Source: VRUE01 sp963716735 (GTDB lineage: Bacteria; Actinomycetota; Thermoleophilia; Solirubrobacterales; 70-9). Taken from it: 64,000 bases of DNA. A program made the translations under genes and the position numbers. The stretch's first letter is position 1. Every line of letters starts with the position of its first letter. Shown one piece after another: positions 8,825 to 16,101 of this stretch. The DNA is taken from contig OY970321.1 in assembly GCA_963716735.1 (NCBI GenBank), positions 620,001-684,000 of the forward strand, in the 5' to 3' direction. The notes beneath the pieces are model-generated. The model did not search any database. It was given only the letters and a program-made list of their open reading frames with translations, and was not told the DNA's origin.

Positions 8825-8848
8825 TCAAACTCCTTTCAAGCGTTTGAG
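8824..8848 (-). promoter_or_regulatory. hairpin around the ribosome site of the metallophosphoesterase gene
   Basis: CTCAAAC (8824-8830) and GTTTGAG (8842-8848) form a perfect 7-bp inverted repeat with an 11-base loop. The loop and arm contain the Shine-Dalgarno AAAGGAG, and the lower arm touches the GTG start. It could tune translation; this is inferred from structure only. Confidence 0.4.
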
Positions 8849-8902
8849 ATTTTCGGAGTCGACTCTAATCGGCCCCGGCGCCGCGAGTCAACCCGGTTCG
8901 GG

Positions 8903-9175
8903 TCAGCCGCCGGCGACAGCCGGGAGGATCGTCACCTCGTCGCCCTCGCTGATCGCCGTCTCGAGGCCTTGCTGGAAACGAATGTCCTCGCCGCTGACAT
9001 AGACGTTGACGAAGCGGCGCAGATCGCCGTCCTGGGTGATCCGCTCGCGCAGGTCCGCGTGAGCCTCGAAGAGCGCATCGAGAGCGTCACCCACGGTCGA
9101 GCCGGCGACTTCGACCTCTGCCTCCCCCCCGGTTGCGGCGCGCAGCTGGGTCGGAATCTTCACGGTGACGGACAT
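8903..9175 (-). CDS. MoaD/ThiS-family sulfur-carrier protein
   Basis: A 90-residue beta-grasp protein ending in Gly-Gly (AVAGG), the C-terminus that is adenylated and thiocarboxylated in this family. The ATG overlaps the stop of the upstream ThrC-like gene by one base (TAATG), so the two are co-translated under the same SAM-I riboswitch. No moa or thi genes are nearby. The context points to sulfide delivery to the ThrC-like enzyme, in the way CysO serves CysM or HcyS serves a MetY-type enzyme; this role is an inference. Confidence 0.85.
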   Translation of the reverse strand: MSVTVKIPTQLRAATGGEAEVEVAGSTVGDALDALFEAHADLRERITQDGDLRRFVNVYVSGEDIRFQQGLETAISEGDEVTILPAVAGG

Positions 9176-10410
9176 TACGCGGCTACCTCCTGATGCTCGA
9201 ACACGGACTCGAAGCTGTCGAGATCGGGGTCGATCTCGTGCATGTGGAAACTATCGCGCGCGGCGTCGAGCGTCTTCAGCCCCTCGCCGGTGATGTAGAT
9301 GACGACCCGCTCGCCGGCAGATATGTCCCCCCGTTCGGCCAGCTTGGCGAGGACACCGACGGTGACTCCACCGGCGGTCTCGGTGAAGATCCCCGTCGTC
9401 TCCGCCAGCAGGCGGATGCCGGCGCGAATCTCCTCGTCGGTGACCGAGTCGATCGCCCCGCCGCTGCTCCGCGCCTGCTCGAGCGCGTAGGGACCGTCGG
9501 CCGGGTCGCCGATCGCCAGGCTCTTGGCGATCGTCTCCGGCTTCTGCGGCTTGCAGACGTCCCAGCCTTCCGCAAAGGCGGTCGCCACCGGGCTGCAGCC
9601 AAGGGCCTGGGCGCCGTTGAAGACCGGCTGTTCGCCTTCGACCAGGCCCAGGTCGGTCCACTCCTGGAAGCCGCGGGCCACCTTGGTGAAGAGCGAGCCG
9701 GAGGCGATCGGGCAGACCACCCGGTCGGGCAGCTCCCAGCCGAGCTGCTCGGCGGTCTCATAGGCGAGCGTCTTCGAGCCCTCGGCGTAGTAGGGACGCA
9801 GGTTGACGTTGACAAAGGCCCACGGACGCGCTTCCGCCAGCTGCGTACAGAGCCTGTTGACGTCGTCGTAGTTGCCCCGCACGCCGACCAGGTTGGTGCC
9901 GTATATCCCGGTCGCGAGCAGCTTCTGCTCCTCCAGGTTGGCGGGAACGAGCACGTAGGACTCGAGCCCTGCCGCCGCCGCGTGGGCCGCGACCGCGTTG
10001 GCCAGGTTGCCGGTGGAGGCGCAGGCAACCGTCTCGAAGCCCAACTCCCGCGCCTTCGCAACCGCCACCGCCACCACCCTGTCCTTGAAGGAGTGGGTCG
10101 GGTTGGCGGCGTCGTTCTTGACCCAGAGCTCAGCGTCGAGGCCGAGCCGCTCGGCCAGGCGGTCGGCACGCAGCAACGGCGTCAGGCCCGGCTCCAGCGG
10201 GTCAAGCGGCCTGCCGGTGAATGGGAGAAAGTCCCCGTAGCGCCAGATCCCCTGCGAGCCGGCCTGGATCCGGCGCTTCGCCGCGGCGGCGTCGAGACCG
10301 GAATGGTCATAGGCGACTTCGAGCGGGCCGAAGCAGTGCTCACACGCATAGCTGGCACCCAGTTCGTAGGTCGCCCCGCACTCCTTGCACTTCAAGCTCT
10401 CGACTGACAT
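9175..10410 (-). CDS. ThrC-like PLP enzyme; threonine synthase or O-phosphohomoserine-dependent homocysteine synthase
   Basis: Fold-type II PLP enzyme of 411 residues. It has an N-terminal zinc ribbon (C8, C11, C23, C26), the PLP lysine K109 in NPTHSFKDR (the usual Gly is His), and the phosphate loop ASTGNLANA. By sequence it would be called threonine synthase, which uses O-phosphohomoserine. Two context facts argue otherwise: it lies behind a SAM-I riboswitch, which normally controls methionine genes, and it is coupled to a sulfur-carrier gene. O-phosphohomoserine plus sulfide to homocysteine is therefore a good alternative. AAGAGGA serves as ribosome site. Confidence 0.85.
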   Translation of the reverse strand: MSVESLKCKECGATYELGASYACEHCFGPLEVAYDHSGLDAAAAKRRIQAGSQGIWRYGDFLPFTGRPLDPLEPGLTPLLRADRLAERLGLDAELWVKNDAANPTHSFKDRVVAVAVAKARELGFETVACASTGNLANAVAAHAAAAGLESYVLVPANLEEQKLLATGIYGTNLVGVRGNYDDVNRLCTQLAEARPWAFVNVNLRPYYAEGSKTLAYETAEQLGWELPDRVVCPIASGSLFTKVARGFQEWTDLGLVEGEQPVFNGAQALGCSPVATAFAEGWDVCKPQKPETIAKSLAIGDPADGPYALEQARSSGGAIDSVTDEEIRAGIRLLAETTGIFTETAGGVTVGVLAKLAERGDISAGERVVIYITGEGLKTLDAARDSFHMHEIDPDLDSFESVFEHQEVAA

Positions 10411-10430
10411 CCGATCCTCTTTTCTTTACC

Positions 10431-10462
10431 TAGAGAAAAACCTCCGCCTTGTGGGGCAGAGG
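10431..10462 (-). terminator. riboswitch expression-platform terminator
   Basis: On the minus strand CCTCTGCC (10462-10455) pairs with GGCGGAGG (10448-10441) with one G-U pair, followed by TTTTTCTCT. The CCCCAC in its upper part can instead pair with GTGGGG at the 3' strand of riboswitch helix P1, giving a competing antiterminator. SAM binding would favour termination. Confidence 0.8.
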
Positions 10463-10479
10463 TCCGATCGGACGTCTCC

Positions 10480-10595
10480 CCACATCTTTCAGGTCCAAAA
10501 ACGACCTGCTGGAGTTGGCACCTCCCCTCGAACCATTGGTTCGAGGTGGTTGCCGGGGCTTCTACGGGCCAGTCCCTCCACCCCTCTAGATGTGG
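10480..10595 (-). promoter_or_regulatory. SAM-I (S-box) riboswitch
   Basis: The minus strand holds the class core: AGGGACTGGCCCG, then GAAGCCCCGGCAACC, a P3 hairpin with CTCGAACC/GGTTCGAG arms, GGTGCCAACTCC, a P4 hairpin GCAGGTC/GACCTG, and GAAAGATGTGG. Helix P1 pairs CCACATCT (10595-10588) with AGATGTGG (10487-10480). It is followed by a terminator and then the ThrC-like gene. SAM should switch the operon off. Confidence 0.93.
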
Positions 10596-10722
10596 CGCTT
10601 ATGTGACCCTGACTATAGCAACGCCTCTGGCGATGACAGCGATCGTGCTCGCTGCGCGGGGCGGCCGTTTAACCTGCAGGTGACAATGCCCGTGCCTGCC
10701 GACGAGAAGATGAGCCCGAACG

Positions 10723-11730
10723 ATGCCGAACCTTCCGAAACCACGGCTACGACGGGCTGCCCGGCGCGACACGCTCGCCTCGACGGCATCGCAGCCTGAG
10801 CCGCAGACGCCCAACGTCGAGCAGATCGACTCCTCCGGCCTGCGCTGGGTGAACATCGAGCGCCCAGGCGCGCTTGAGCGCGCCTGGCTGGAGGAGAACT
10901 TCGACTTCCACGCGCTCGACCTCGAGGACGTACTCTCGCGCAACCAGCGGCCGAAGATCGACGTCTACGACGACTACCTCTTCATCGTCCTCCACTTCCC
11001 GGTCTTCGACCCTGCGGCGGGCCGCCTCGGCACCGGCGAGCTCGACCTCTTCGTTGGTCCCGGCTATCTGGTGACGATCCCCAACCAGCCGCTGCAGCCG
11101 GTCGAGTACCTGTTCGAGCGCTGCCGGGCCAAGGAGGAGCTGCGCGAGCAGCTCTTCTCACGCGGCTCCGGCTACCTGCTCTACCGCCTCGTCGACGACA
11201 GCTTCGACTACTGCTTCCCGATGCTGCGCAAGATCGGCAACAAGCTCGACGCGCTCGAGGACGACATCTTCGAGGGTCGCTCGGAGGAGGTCGTGCGCGA
11301 CATCTCCAACGTCAAGCAGGAGATCATCAACTTCCGCAAGGTGATCCGGCCGCAGCGGCCGGTGCTGCGCGATTTGGAGAAGGTCAAGCAGCGCTACCTG
11401 GCGACCGACCTCGACCTGGAGATCTACTTCGACGACATCGTCGATGCCCACGAGCGGATCTGGGACATGCTGGAGAACTACAAGGAGGTGGTCGACTCGC
11501 TGGCCGAGACCAACGAGTCGGTGATCTCCCACCGGGTCAACGACATCCTCCGCGTCCTCACCTCGATCAGCGTCATCGTCCTGCCACTGACCCTGCTGGC
11601 GAGCATCTGGGGGATGAACTCGCACGTGCCCGGTGAGCAGAGCGTCACCGGGTTCTGGATCGTCGTCGGCGCGATGGTCGCAATCCTGGTCGGCATGGTC
11701 GCGTACTTCCGCAGGCGTGGCTGGCTGTAG
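10723..11730 (+). CDS. corA: CorA-family magnesium/divalent cation channel
   Basis: A 335-residue inner-membrane Mg2+ channel subunit. It has a large acidic cytoplasmic N-terminal domain, two C-terminal transmembrane helices, and the selectivity motif GMN (297-299) between them, with the usual basic tail RRRGWL. The length matches the family. It is divergent from the riboswitch-controlled operon. No Mg2+ riboswitch is visible upstream. A start at 10723 gives a basic leader; a slightly later start is possible. Confidence 0.93.
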   Translation: MPNLPKPRLRRAARRDTLASTASQPEPQTPNVEQIDSSGLRWVNIERPGALERAWLEENFDFHALDLEDVLSRNQRPKIDVYDDYLFIVLHFPVFDPAAGRLGTGELDLFVGPGYLVTIPNQPLQPVEYLFERCRAKEELREQLFSRGSGYLLYRLVDDSFDYCFPMLRKIGNKLDALEDDIFEGRSEEVVRDISNVKQEIINFRKVIRPQRPVLRDLEKVKQRYLATDLDLEIYFDDIVDAHERIWDMLENYKEVVDSLAETNESVISHRVNDILRVLTSISVIVLPLTLLASIWGMNSHVPGEQSVTGFWIVVGAMVAILVGMVAYFRRRGWL

Positions 11731-11742
11731 CCTGCCGCCCCT

Positions 11743-12231
11743 GTGGCCAACTTTCGGATCTGGGCGCCCTGGCGCCTCGCCTACGTGAAGGACGCATCCA
11801 AGGACAACGAGGAGGAGTGCATCTTCTGCGCCAAACCGGCCGCGGACGATGACGCGGCGAACCTGATCGTCCACCGCGGCGAGCACTGCTTCGTCATCCT
11901 CAACCTCTTCCCCTACACCAACGGGCACCTGATGGTGGCGCCGTACGAGCACATCGGCCGCATCCAGGACTTACCCGGTGAGACCGTGACAGAGATGATG
12001 ACCCTGGCGCAGCTGGCGATGAGCCGGCTGGAGCAGGTCTATGAGCCACACGGCTACAACGTCGGCTTCAACCAGGGCCGCGTCGCCGGCGCCGGGGTAG
12101 AGCACCACATCCATCTCCACGTCGTGCCCCGCTGGGGTGGCGATACCAACTTCATGCCGGTGATCGCCGACACCAAAGTGATGCCGCAGACGCTCGAGCA
12201 GAGCTTCGAGGCGCTGAAAGGAGCGTTTTGA
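11743..12231 (+). CDS. HIT-family nucleotide hydrolase/phosphorylase
   Basis: A 162-residue histidine-triad protein acting on nucleotide phosphates, probably Ap4A-phosphorylase-like. It has the triad HIHLH (H122, H124, H126) in HHIHLHVVPRW and an N-terminal CIFC pair that with other residues may bind zinc. It starts with GTG 12 bases after corA and its stop overlaps the TTG start of the next gene, so corA-HIT-phosphomannomutase may share a transcript. The exact substrate cannot be read from sequence. Confidence 0.9.
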   Translation: MANFRIWAPWRLAYVKDASKDNEEECIFCAKPAADDDAANLIVHRGEHCFVILNLFPYTNGHLMVAPYEHIGRIQDLPGETVTEMMTLAQLAMSRLEQVYEPHGYNVGFNQGRVAGAGVEHHIHLHVVPRWGGDTNFMPVIADTKVMPQTLEQSFEALKGAF

Positions 12232-13610
12232 CGGAATCCGCCCCCCTGGCCCCCAGTCAGATCTTCAAGGCCTACGACATCCGCGGTCTCTACGGCGAGG
12301 AAATGGACGAGACGACGGCACTTGCCGTCGGCCGCGCTTTCGCTCGCGTCCTCGCGCGGCTGCGGGGCAAGCAGCCGAGCGAGCTGCGGGTCGGCCTCGG
12401 CCGCGACATGCGACTCACGGCCCCCTCGATGGCAGCCGAGCTGCGCGATGGGCTGATCTTCGAGGGCGCGACCGTGCTCGACGCCGGCATGGTCGCGACC
12501 GAGATGCTCTACCACCTGGTCGGCTCGCGCGATCTGGATGGCGGCGCGATGGTGACCGCGTCCCACAACCCCAAGGCCTACACCGGCGTCAAGCTGGTCC
12601 GCGAGGGGGCGCTGGCGCTCTCCGGCGACGCCGGGATCGGCGACGTGCGGCGTGAGATCGAAGGCGGGCTCGGCCCCGCCCCGGGCGGCGGCTCCTTCGA
12701 GGAGGTCGACGTCTGGGACGAATACCGAAAGCACGCGCTCTCTTTCATCGACCCCGCCGCGGTCAAGCCGCTGGTGGTCGTCGTCGACGGCGGCAACGGC
12801 ATGGCGGGGCCGATGGTCGGGCCCACCCTGCACGGCCTCGGGCTGGAGCTGGACGAGATGTACTTCAAGCCCGACGGCGAGTTCCCCGACCACGAGCCGA
12901 ATCCCCTGCTGCCGGAGAACCGCAAGCTGATCGAAGACCGGGTGCGCTCGGCGGGTGCCGATCTCGGCATCGCCTGGGACGGCGACGCCGACCGCTGCTT
13001 CTTCATCGACGGCGAGGGCGCCTTCTGCGACGGCGACTTCATCTGCGCGCTGCTCGCGCGCGCGGCGCTCGCCAAGAATCCCGGCGCGACGATTCTCTAC
13101 GACCCGCGTTCGAGCCGAGCCGTACCCGATCTGGTCGCCGCCGAGGGCGGCCGCTCGGACCTCTCCCGGGTGGGCCACGCCTTCTTCAAGAAGCGTATGC
13201 GGGAGGAGAACGCTGTCTTCGGTGGCGAGGTCTCCGGCCACTACTACTTCCGCGACTTCTGGTGCGCCGACTCGGGCACGATCCCGGCCCTGCTGATGCT
13301 CGAGCTGCTCTCCGTGGAGGGCCGCTCGCTCGCGGACCTGATGGCGGAGTTCCGCTCCCGCTACTTCATCTCCGGCGAGATCAACTCCGAGGTCGCCGAC
13401 CAAGAGGCGAAGATGGTGGAGATCGCCGCGCGCCACTCCGATGGCGAGCTCACCCGGCTCGACGGGATCTCGATCGACTATTCCGACTGGCACTTCAACG
13501 TGCGCCCGTCCAACACCGAGCCGCTGCTCCGCCTCAACCTCGAGTCGCTCGTCTCACGCGAGGACATGGAAGCGAAGCGGGACGAGATCCTGGGTCTGAT
13601 CCGAGCGTGA
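12228..13610 (+). CDS. phosphomannomutase/phosphoglucomutase
   Basis: Interconverts hexose 6- and 1-phosphates through an enzyme-bound phosphoserine. The 460-residue protein has the active serine in TASHNP (S112), the metal loop WDGDADR near residue 248, and a C-terminal phosphate-binding RPSNTEP. It starts at a TTG overlapping the HIT gene stop and its own stop overlaps the next GTG (GTGA). Mannose- or glucose-1-phosphate from it would feed nucleotide-sugar genes such as those at 5.5-7.2 kb; that link is inferred. Confidence 0.93.
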   Translation: MTESAPLAPSQIFKAYDIRGLYGEEMDETTALAVGRAFARVLARLRGKQPSELRVGLGRDMRLTAPSMAAELRDGLIFEGATVLDAGMVATEMLYHLVGSRDLDGGAMVTASHNPKAYTGVKLVREGALALSGDAGIGDVRREIEGGLGPAPGGGSFEEVDVWDEYRKHALSFIDPAAVKPLVVVVDGGNGMAGPMVGPTLHGLGLELDEMYFKPDGEFPDHEPNPLLPENRKLIEDRVRSAGADLGIAWDGDADRCFFIDGEGAFCDGDFICALLARAALAKNPGATILYDPRSSRAVPDLVAAEGGRSDLSRVGHAFFKKRMREENAVFGGEVSGHYYFRDFWCADSGTIPALLMLELLSVEGRSLADLMAEFRSRYFISGEINSEVADQEAKMVEIAARHSDGELTRLDGISIDYSDWHFNVRPSNTEPLLRLNLESLVSREDMEAKRDEILGLIRA

Positions 13611-14611
13611 CGCTGACGCCGGAGGAGGCGCTGGAGCAAGCCGCCCTGGCCGGCATCCACCGTCTCCGCATACCCACGCCCTTCGCGGTCGGGCGAGTCA
13701 ACTGCTACCTGCTCGAAGACGAGCCGCTGACCCTGATCGACACCGGGCCCAACTCGGGCAAGGCGCTCGACGAGCTGCAGGGGCAGCTTGCCGCGCGCGG
13801 GCACTCGATCGACGACCTCGAGCTGGTCATCCTCACCCACCAGCACATCGACCACCTCGGTCTGATTGAGATCATCGTCGAGCACTCGGGCGCTGAGGTG
13901 GCCGCGCTCGGACTCGCCGCCGAACGCCTCGCCAACTTCGGCGAGGACGCTGAGCGCGAGGACGAGTTCGCGGTCGAGCTGATGCTGCGCAACGGCATTC
14001 CCCAGGAGGTGGCCTTCGCCCTACAGAGCGTCTCCCGCAGCTTCCGTGGCTGGGGCTCGAGGGCCGAGGTGACGCGGCCGCTCGACGACGGCGAGGAGGT
14101 CCTCTTCCGCGATCGCACTCTGCAGGCGCTGCACCGCCCCGGCCATAGCCCCTCCGACACGGTCTTCTGGGATGAGCGGCGACGGATCCTGATCGCCGCC
14201 GACCACCTGATCGCGCACATCTCGTCCAACCCGCTGATCGCCCGCCCGCTCGACGGCTCCCCCGGGCGCACCCAAGCGCTGGTCGCCTACATCGAGTCGA
14301 TGCGCAAGACGCGTGAAATGCCTGCAGAGATCGTGCTCTCCGGCCACGGCGAGCCGATCGTCGATCACGTCGCTCTGATCGACGATCGGCTCGCCAAGCA
14401 CGAGCGCCGCAAGGAGAAGATCTACGGCCTGATCGCCGAGCGCCCCCGCAGCGGCTACGAGATAGCCCAAGCCATCTGGGGCAACGTCGCCGTGACCCAG
14501 GCTTTCCTGACCCTCTCAGAGGTGATCGGCCACGCCGACCTGCTGCTCAACGAAGACAGGGTGCGCGAAGTCGAGGACGGCGACGTGGTCCGCTACGAGG
14601 CGACTACCTAG
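13607..14611 (+). CDS. MBL-fold metallohydrolase with C-terminal winged-helix-like region
   Basis: A 334-residue metallo-beta-lactamase-fold protein with the metal motif THQHIDHLG (H78, H80, D82, H83), a later HRPGHSP and a SGHGEP near the end of the hydrolase domain. About 70 further residues (HERRKEKIYGLIAE onward) look like the small winged-helix domain found in LACTB2-type members. The GTG start overlaps the mutase stop (GTGA). The frame continues upstream to 13262 but that part lies antiparallel in reading to the mutase and is rejected. The substrate is unknown. Confidence 0.88.
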   Translation: MTLTPEEALEQAALAGIHRLRIPTPFAVGRVNCYLLEDEPLTLIDTGPNSGKALDELQGQLAARGHSIDDLELVILTHQHIDHLGLIEIIVEHSGAEVAALGLAAERLANFGEDAEREDEFAVELMLRNGIPQEVAFALQSVSRSFRGWGSRAEVTRPLDDGEEVLFRDRTLQALHRPGHSPSDTVFWDERRRILIAADHLIAHISSNPLIARPLDGSPGRTQALVAYIESMRKTREMPAEIVLSGHGEPIVDHVALIDDRLAKHERRKEKIYGLIAERPRSGYEIAQAIWGNVAVTQAFLTLSEVIGHADLLLNEDRVREVEDGDVVRYEATT

Positions 14612-15092
14612 AGGGCTGAGGCCGCGGCAGCAGGGTCGCGGGCGAACGGAAGCCGGGGCATTCGCTGGGGGCGTTTGGCGCGGTCGGGATCTTCTCTTCG
14701 AAGACGACGTAGTAACGGCCCGTCGGAACACGGTTGCGCTCGAACTTCCACACCAGCCTGCCGTTCTCCGGCGTTGCCCCGGCCGCGATATCGGGTGAGA
14801 TCGCCCGATCGGGACCGGGCAGGACACGGTGGATCCGCAACAGGCGCGGACCATCGGAGAAGTGGCGATTTCCGGCAAGACAGGCAAAGCCACCGGAGCC
14901 GTCCGTCTTCGGGGGCATCTTGGCCGTCCCGTAGAAGAAACCATGCGTGCGGTTGTAGCCAAGCGTCGTGTATTCGGCCCGCGGGCCGCGCGGCTTTGCC
15001 ACGCCACTGGAGACCAGCCAGCAGAACGCGAGCGCGAAGAGCAGCAACCCGACGGCAAGGACACGTGTCGAGGGAGCAGCGATTACCCGCAC
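14604..15092 (-). CDS. secreted/membrane-anchored protein, unknown function
   Basis: A 162-residue protein with a hydrophobic N-terminal helix (about residues 10-30, LAVGLLLFALAFCWLV) and a soluble domain containing two Cys that could form a disulfide. No family is recognised. A GTG at 15092 is chosen as the start because the longest frame (to 15188) would overlap the start of the lipid kinase gene; that start is uncertain. Its tail overlaps the MBL gene by 8 bases in convergent orientation. Confidence 0.55.
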   Translation of the reverse strand: MRVIAAPSTRVLAVGLLLFALAFCWLVSSGVAKPRGPRAEYTTLGYNRTHGFFYGTAKMPPKTDGSGGFACLAGNRHFSDGPRLLRIHRVLPGPDRAISPDIAAGATPENGRLVWKFERNRVPTGRYYVVFEEKIPTAPNAPSECPGFRSPATLLPRPQPSR

Positions 15093-15123
15093 GATACCCA
15101 GGCCGCATAGATTGCAACGCTCG

Positions 15124-16098
15124 ATGGTCAGGCTCGGCTCCGGAAAAGCGCGCAGGTCCGCCAAGAAGCGGATGCTGCTGATCGTCAATCCCTATGCGAC
15201 GACCGTCTCCGACCGGCTCAAGAACCTGGTGGTCTACGCGCTGCAGGGCCGTTACGAGGTCGAGGTGGTCGCCACCGAGGCGCAAAATCACGCCACCGAG
15301 ATCGGTCGCGAGGTACGCGACCACGGCTACGACATCGTCGTCGCCTTCGGTGGCGACGGGACCCTGAACGAGGTCGCCAACGGACTCGCCGGCACCGACG
15401 TTCCGGTCTCGGTCCTTCCCGGCGGCTCGACCAACGTCGTCTGCCGCACCCTCGGCATCCCCAACGACGTCGTCGACGCAACCGAGCACCTGCTCGCCGC
15501 CGTCGACGGCTGGGCGCCTCGCAAGATCGACCTCGGCAAGGTCGACGAGCGCCACTTCGTCTTCTCTTGCGGCGTCGGCATCGATGCCACGGTGGTCAAG
15601 CGGGTCGACGCCCACCCCCGCCTCAAGTCCCGCGCCGGCCCCTACTACTACAGCTGGGCGGCAATCTCGGCCTTCTACCGTGGGTACATGGTCAAACCGG
15701 TCCGGCTGCGGGTCGAGATCGACGGCAAGGCAACCGAGGGAATCACCGCGCTTGCCCAGAACTCCGATCCGTTTACCTACTTCGCCAGCCGCCCGATCCG
15801 GGTCTGCGAGGGGGTCGAGATCGACGACGGCACGCTCTCGCTGGGCGTACTCAAAAGAGCGGCGCAGCGCGACATGCCGACCCTGATCCCACGCCTCTTC
15901 AGCGAGAAGCGCCCCGCCGCCCGCCACCGTCAGATCGAGCACTTCGAAGGTGTGACCGCGGCCGGCATCGCCTCGATCTCAGAGACGAAGGACGGCACCC
16001 CCCGGCCCTTCCCGATCCAGGTCGACGGCGACTACATCGGCGAGCGGACCCACATAGACCTCAGGGTCGCTCCAGGCGCGCTCACCGTCGTCGCCTGA
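15124..16098 (+). CDS. diacylglycerol/lipid kinase (DAGK catalytic family)
   Basis: Lipid kinase of 324 residues that phosphorylates diacylglycerol or a related lipid using ATP. It has the family nucleotide motif GGDGTLNEVANGL (76-88), an N-terminal LLIVNPYA and the GGSTN loop. ATG 15124 is taken as start; ATG 15168 (MLLIVNPYA) would also give a full domain. The frame upstream of 15124 lies antisense to the secreted protein gene. It is convergent with relA, only three bases apart. Confidence 0.88.
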   Translation: MVRLGSGKARRSAKKRMLLIVNPYATTVSDRLKNLVVYALQGRYEVEVVATEAQNHATEIGREVRDHGYDIVVAFGGDGTLNEVANGLAGTDVPVSVLPGGSTNVVCRTLGIPNDVVDATEHLLAAVDGWAPRKIDLGKVDERHFVFSCGVGIDATVVKRVDAHPRLKSRAGPYYYSWAAISAFYRGYMVKPVRLRVEIDGKATEGITALAQNSDPFTYFASRPIRVCEGVEIDDGTLSLGVLKRAAQRDMPTLIPRLFSEKRPAARHRQIEHFEGVTAAGIASISETKDGTPRPFPIQVDGDYIGERTHIDLRVAPGALTVVA

Positions 16099-16101
16099 GG
16101 C

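Noticed and set aside
14608..15942. 444-residue minus-strand frame opposite the lipid kinase
   Set aside because: It overlaps the clear DAGK gene over most of its length and has no domain of its own.
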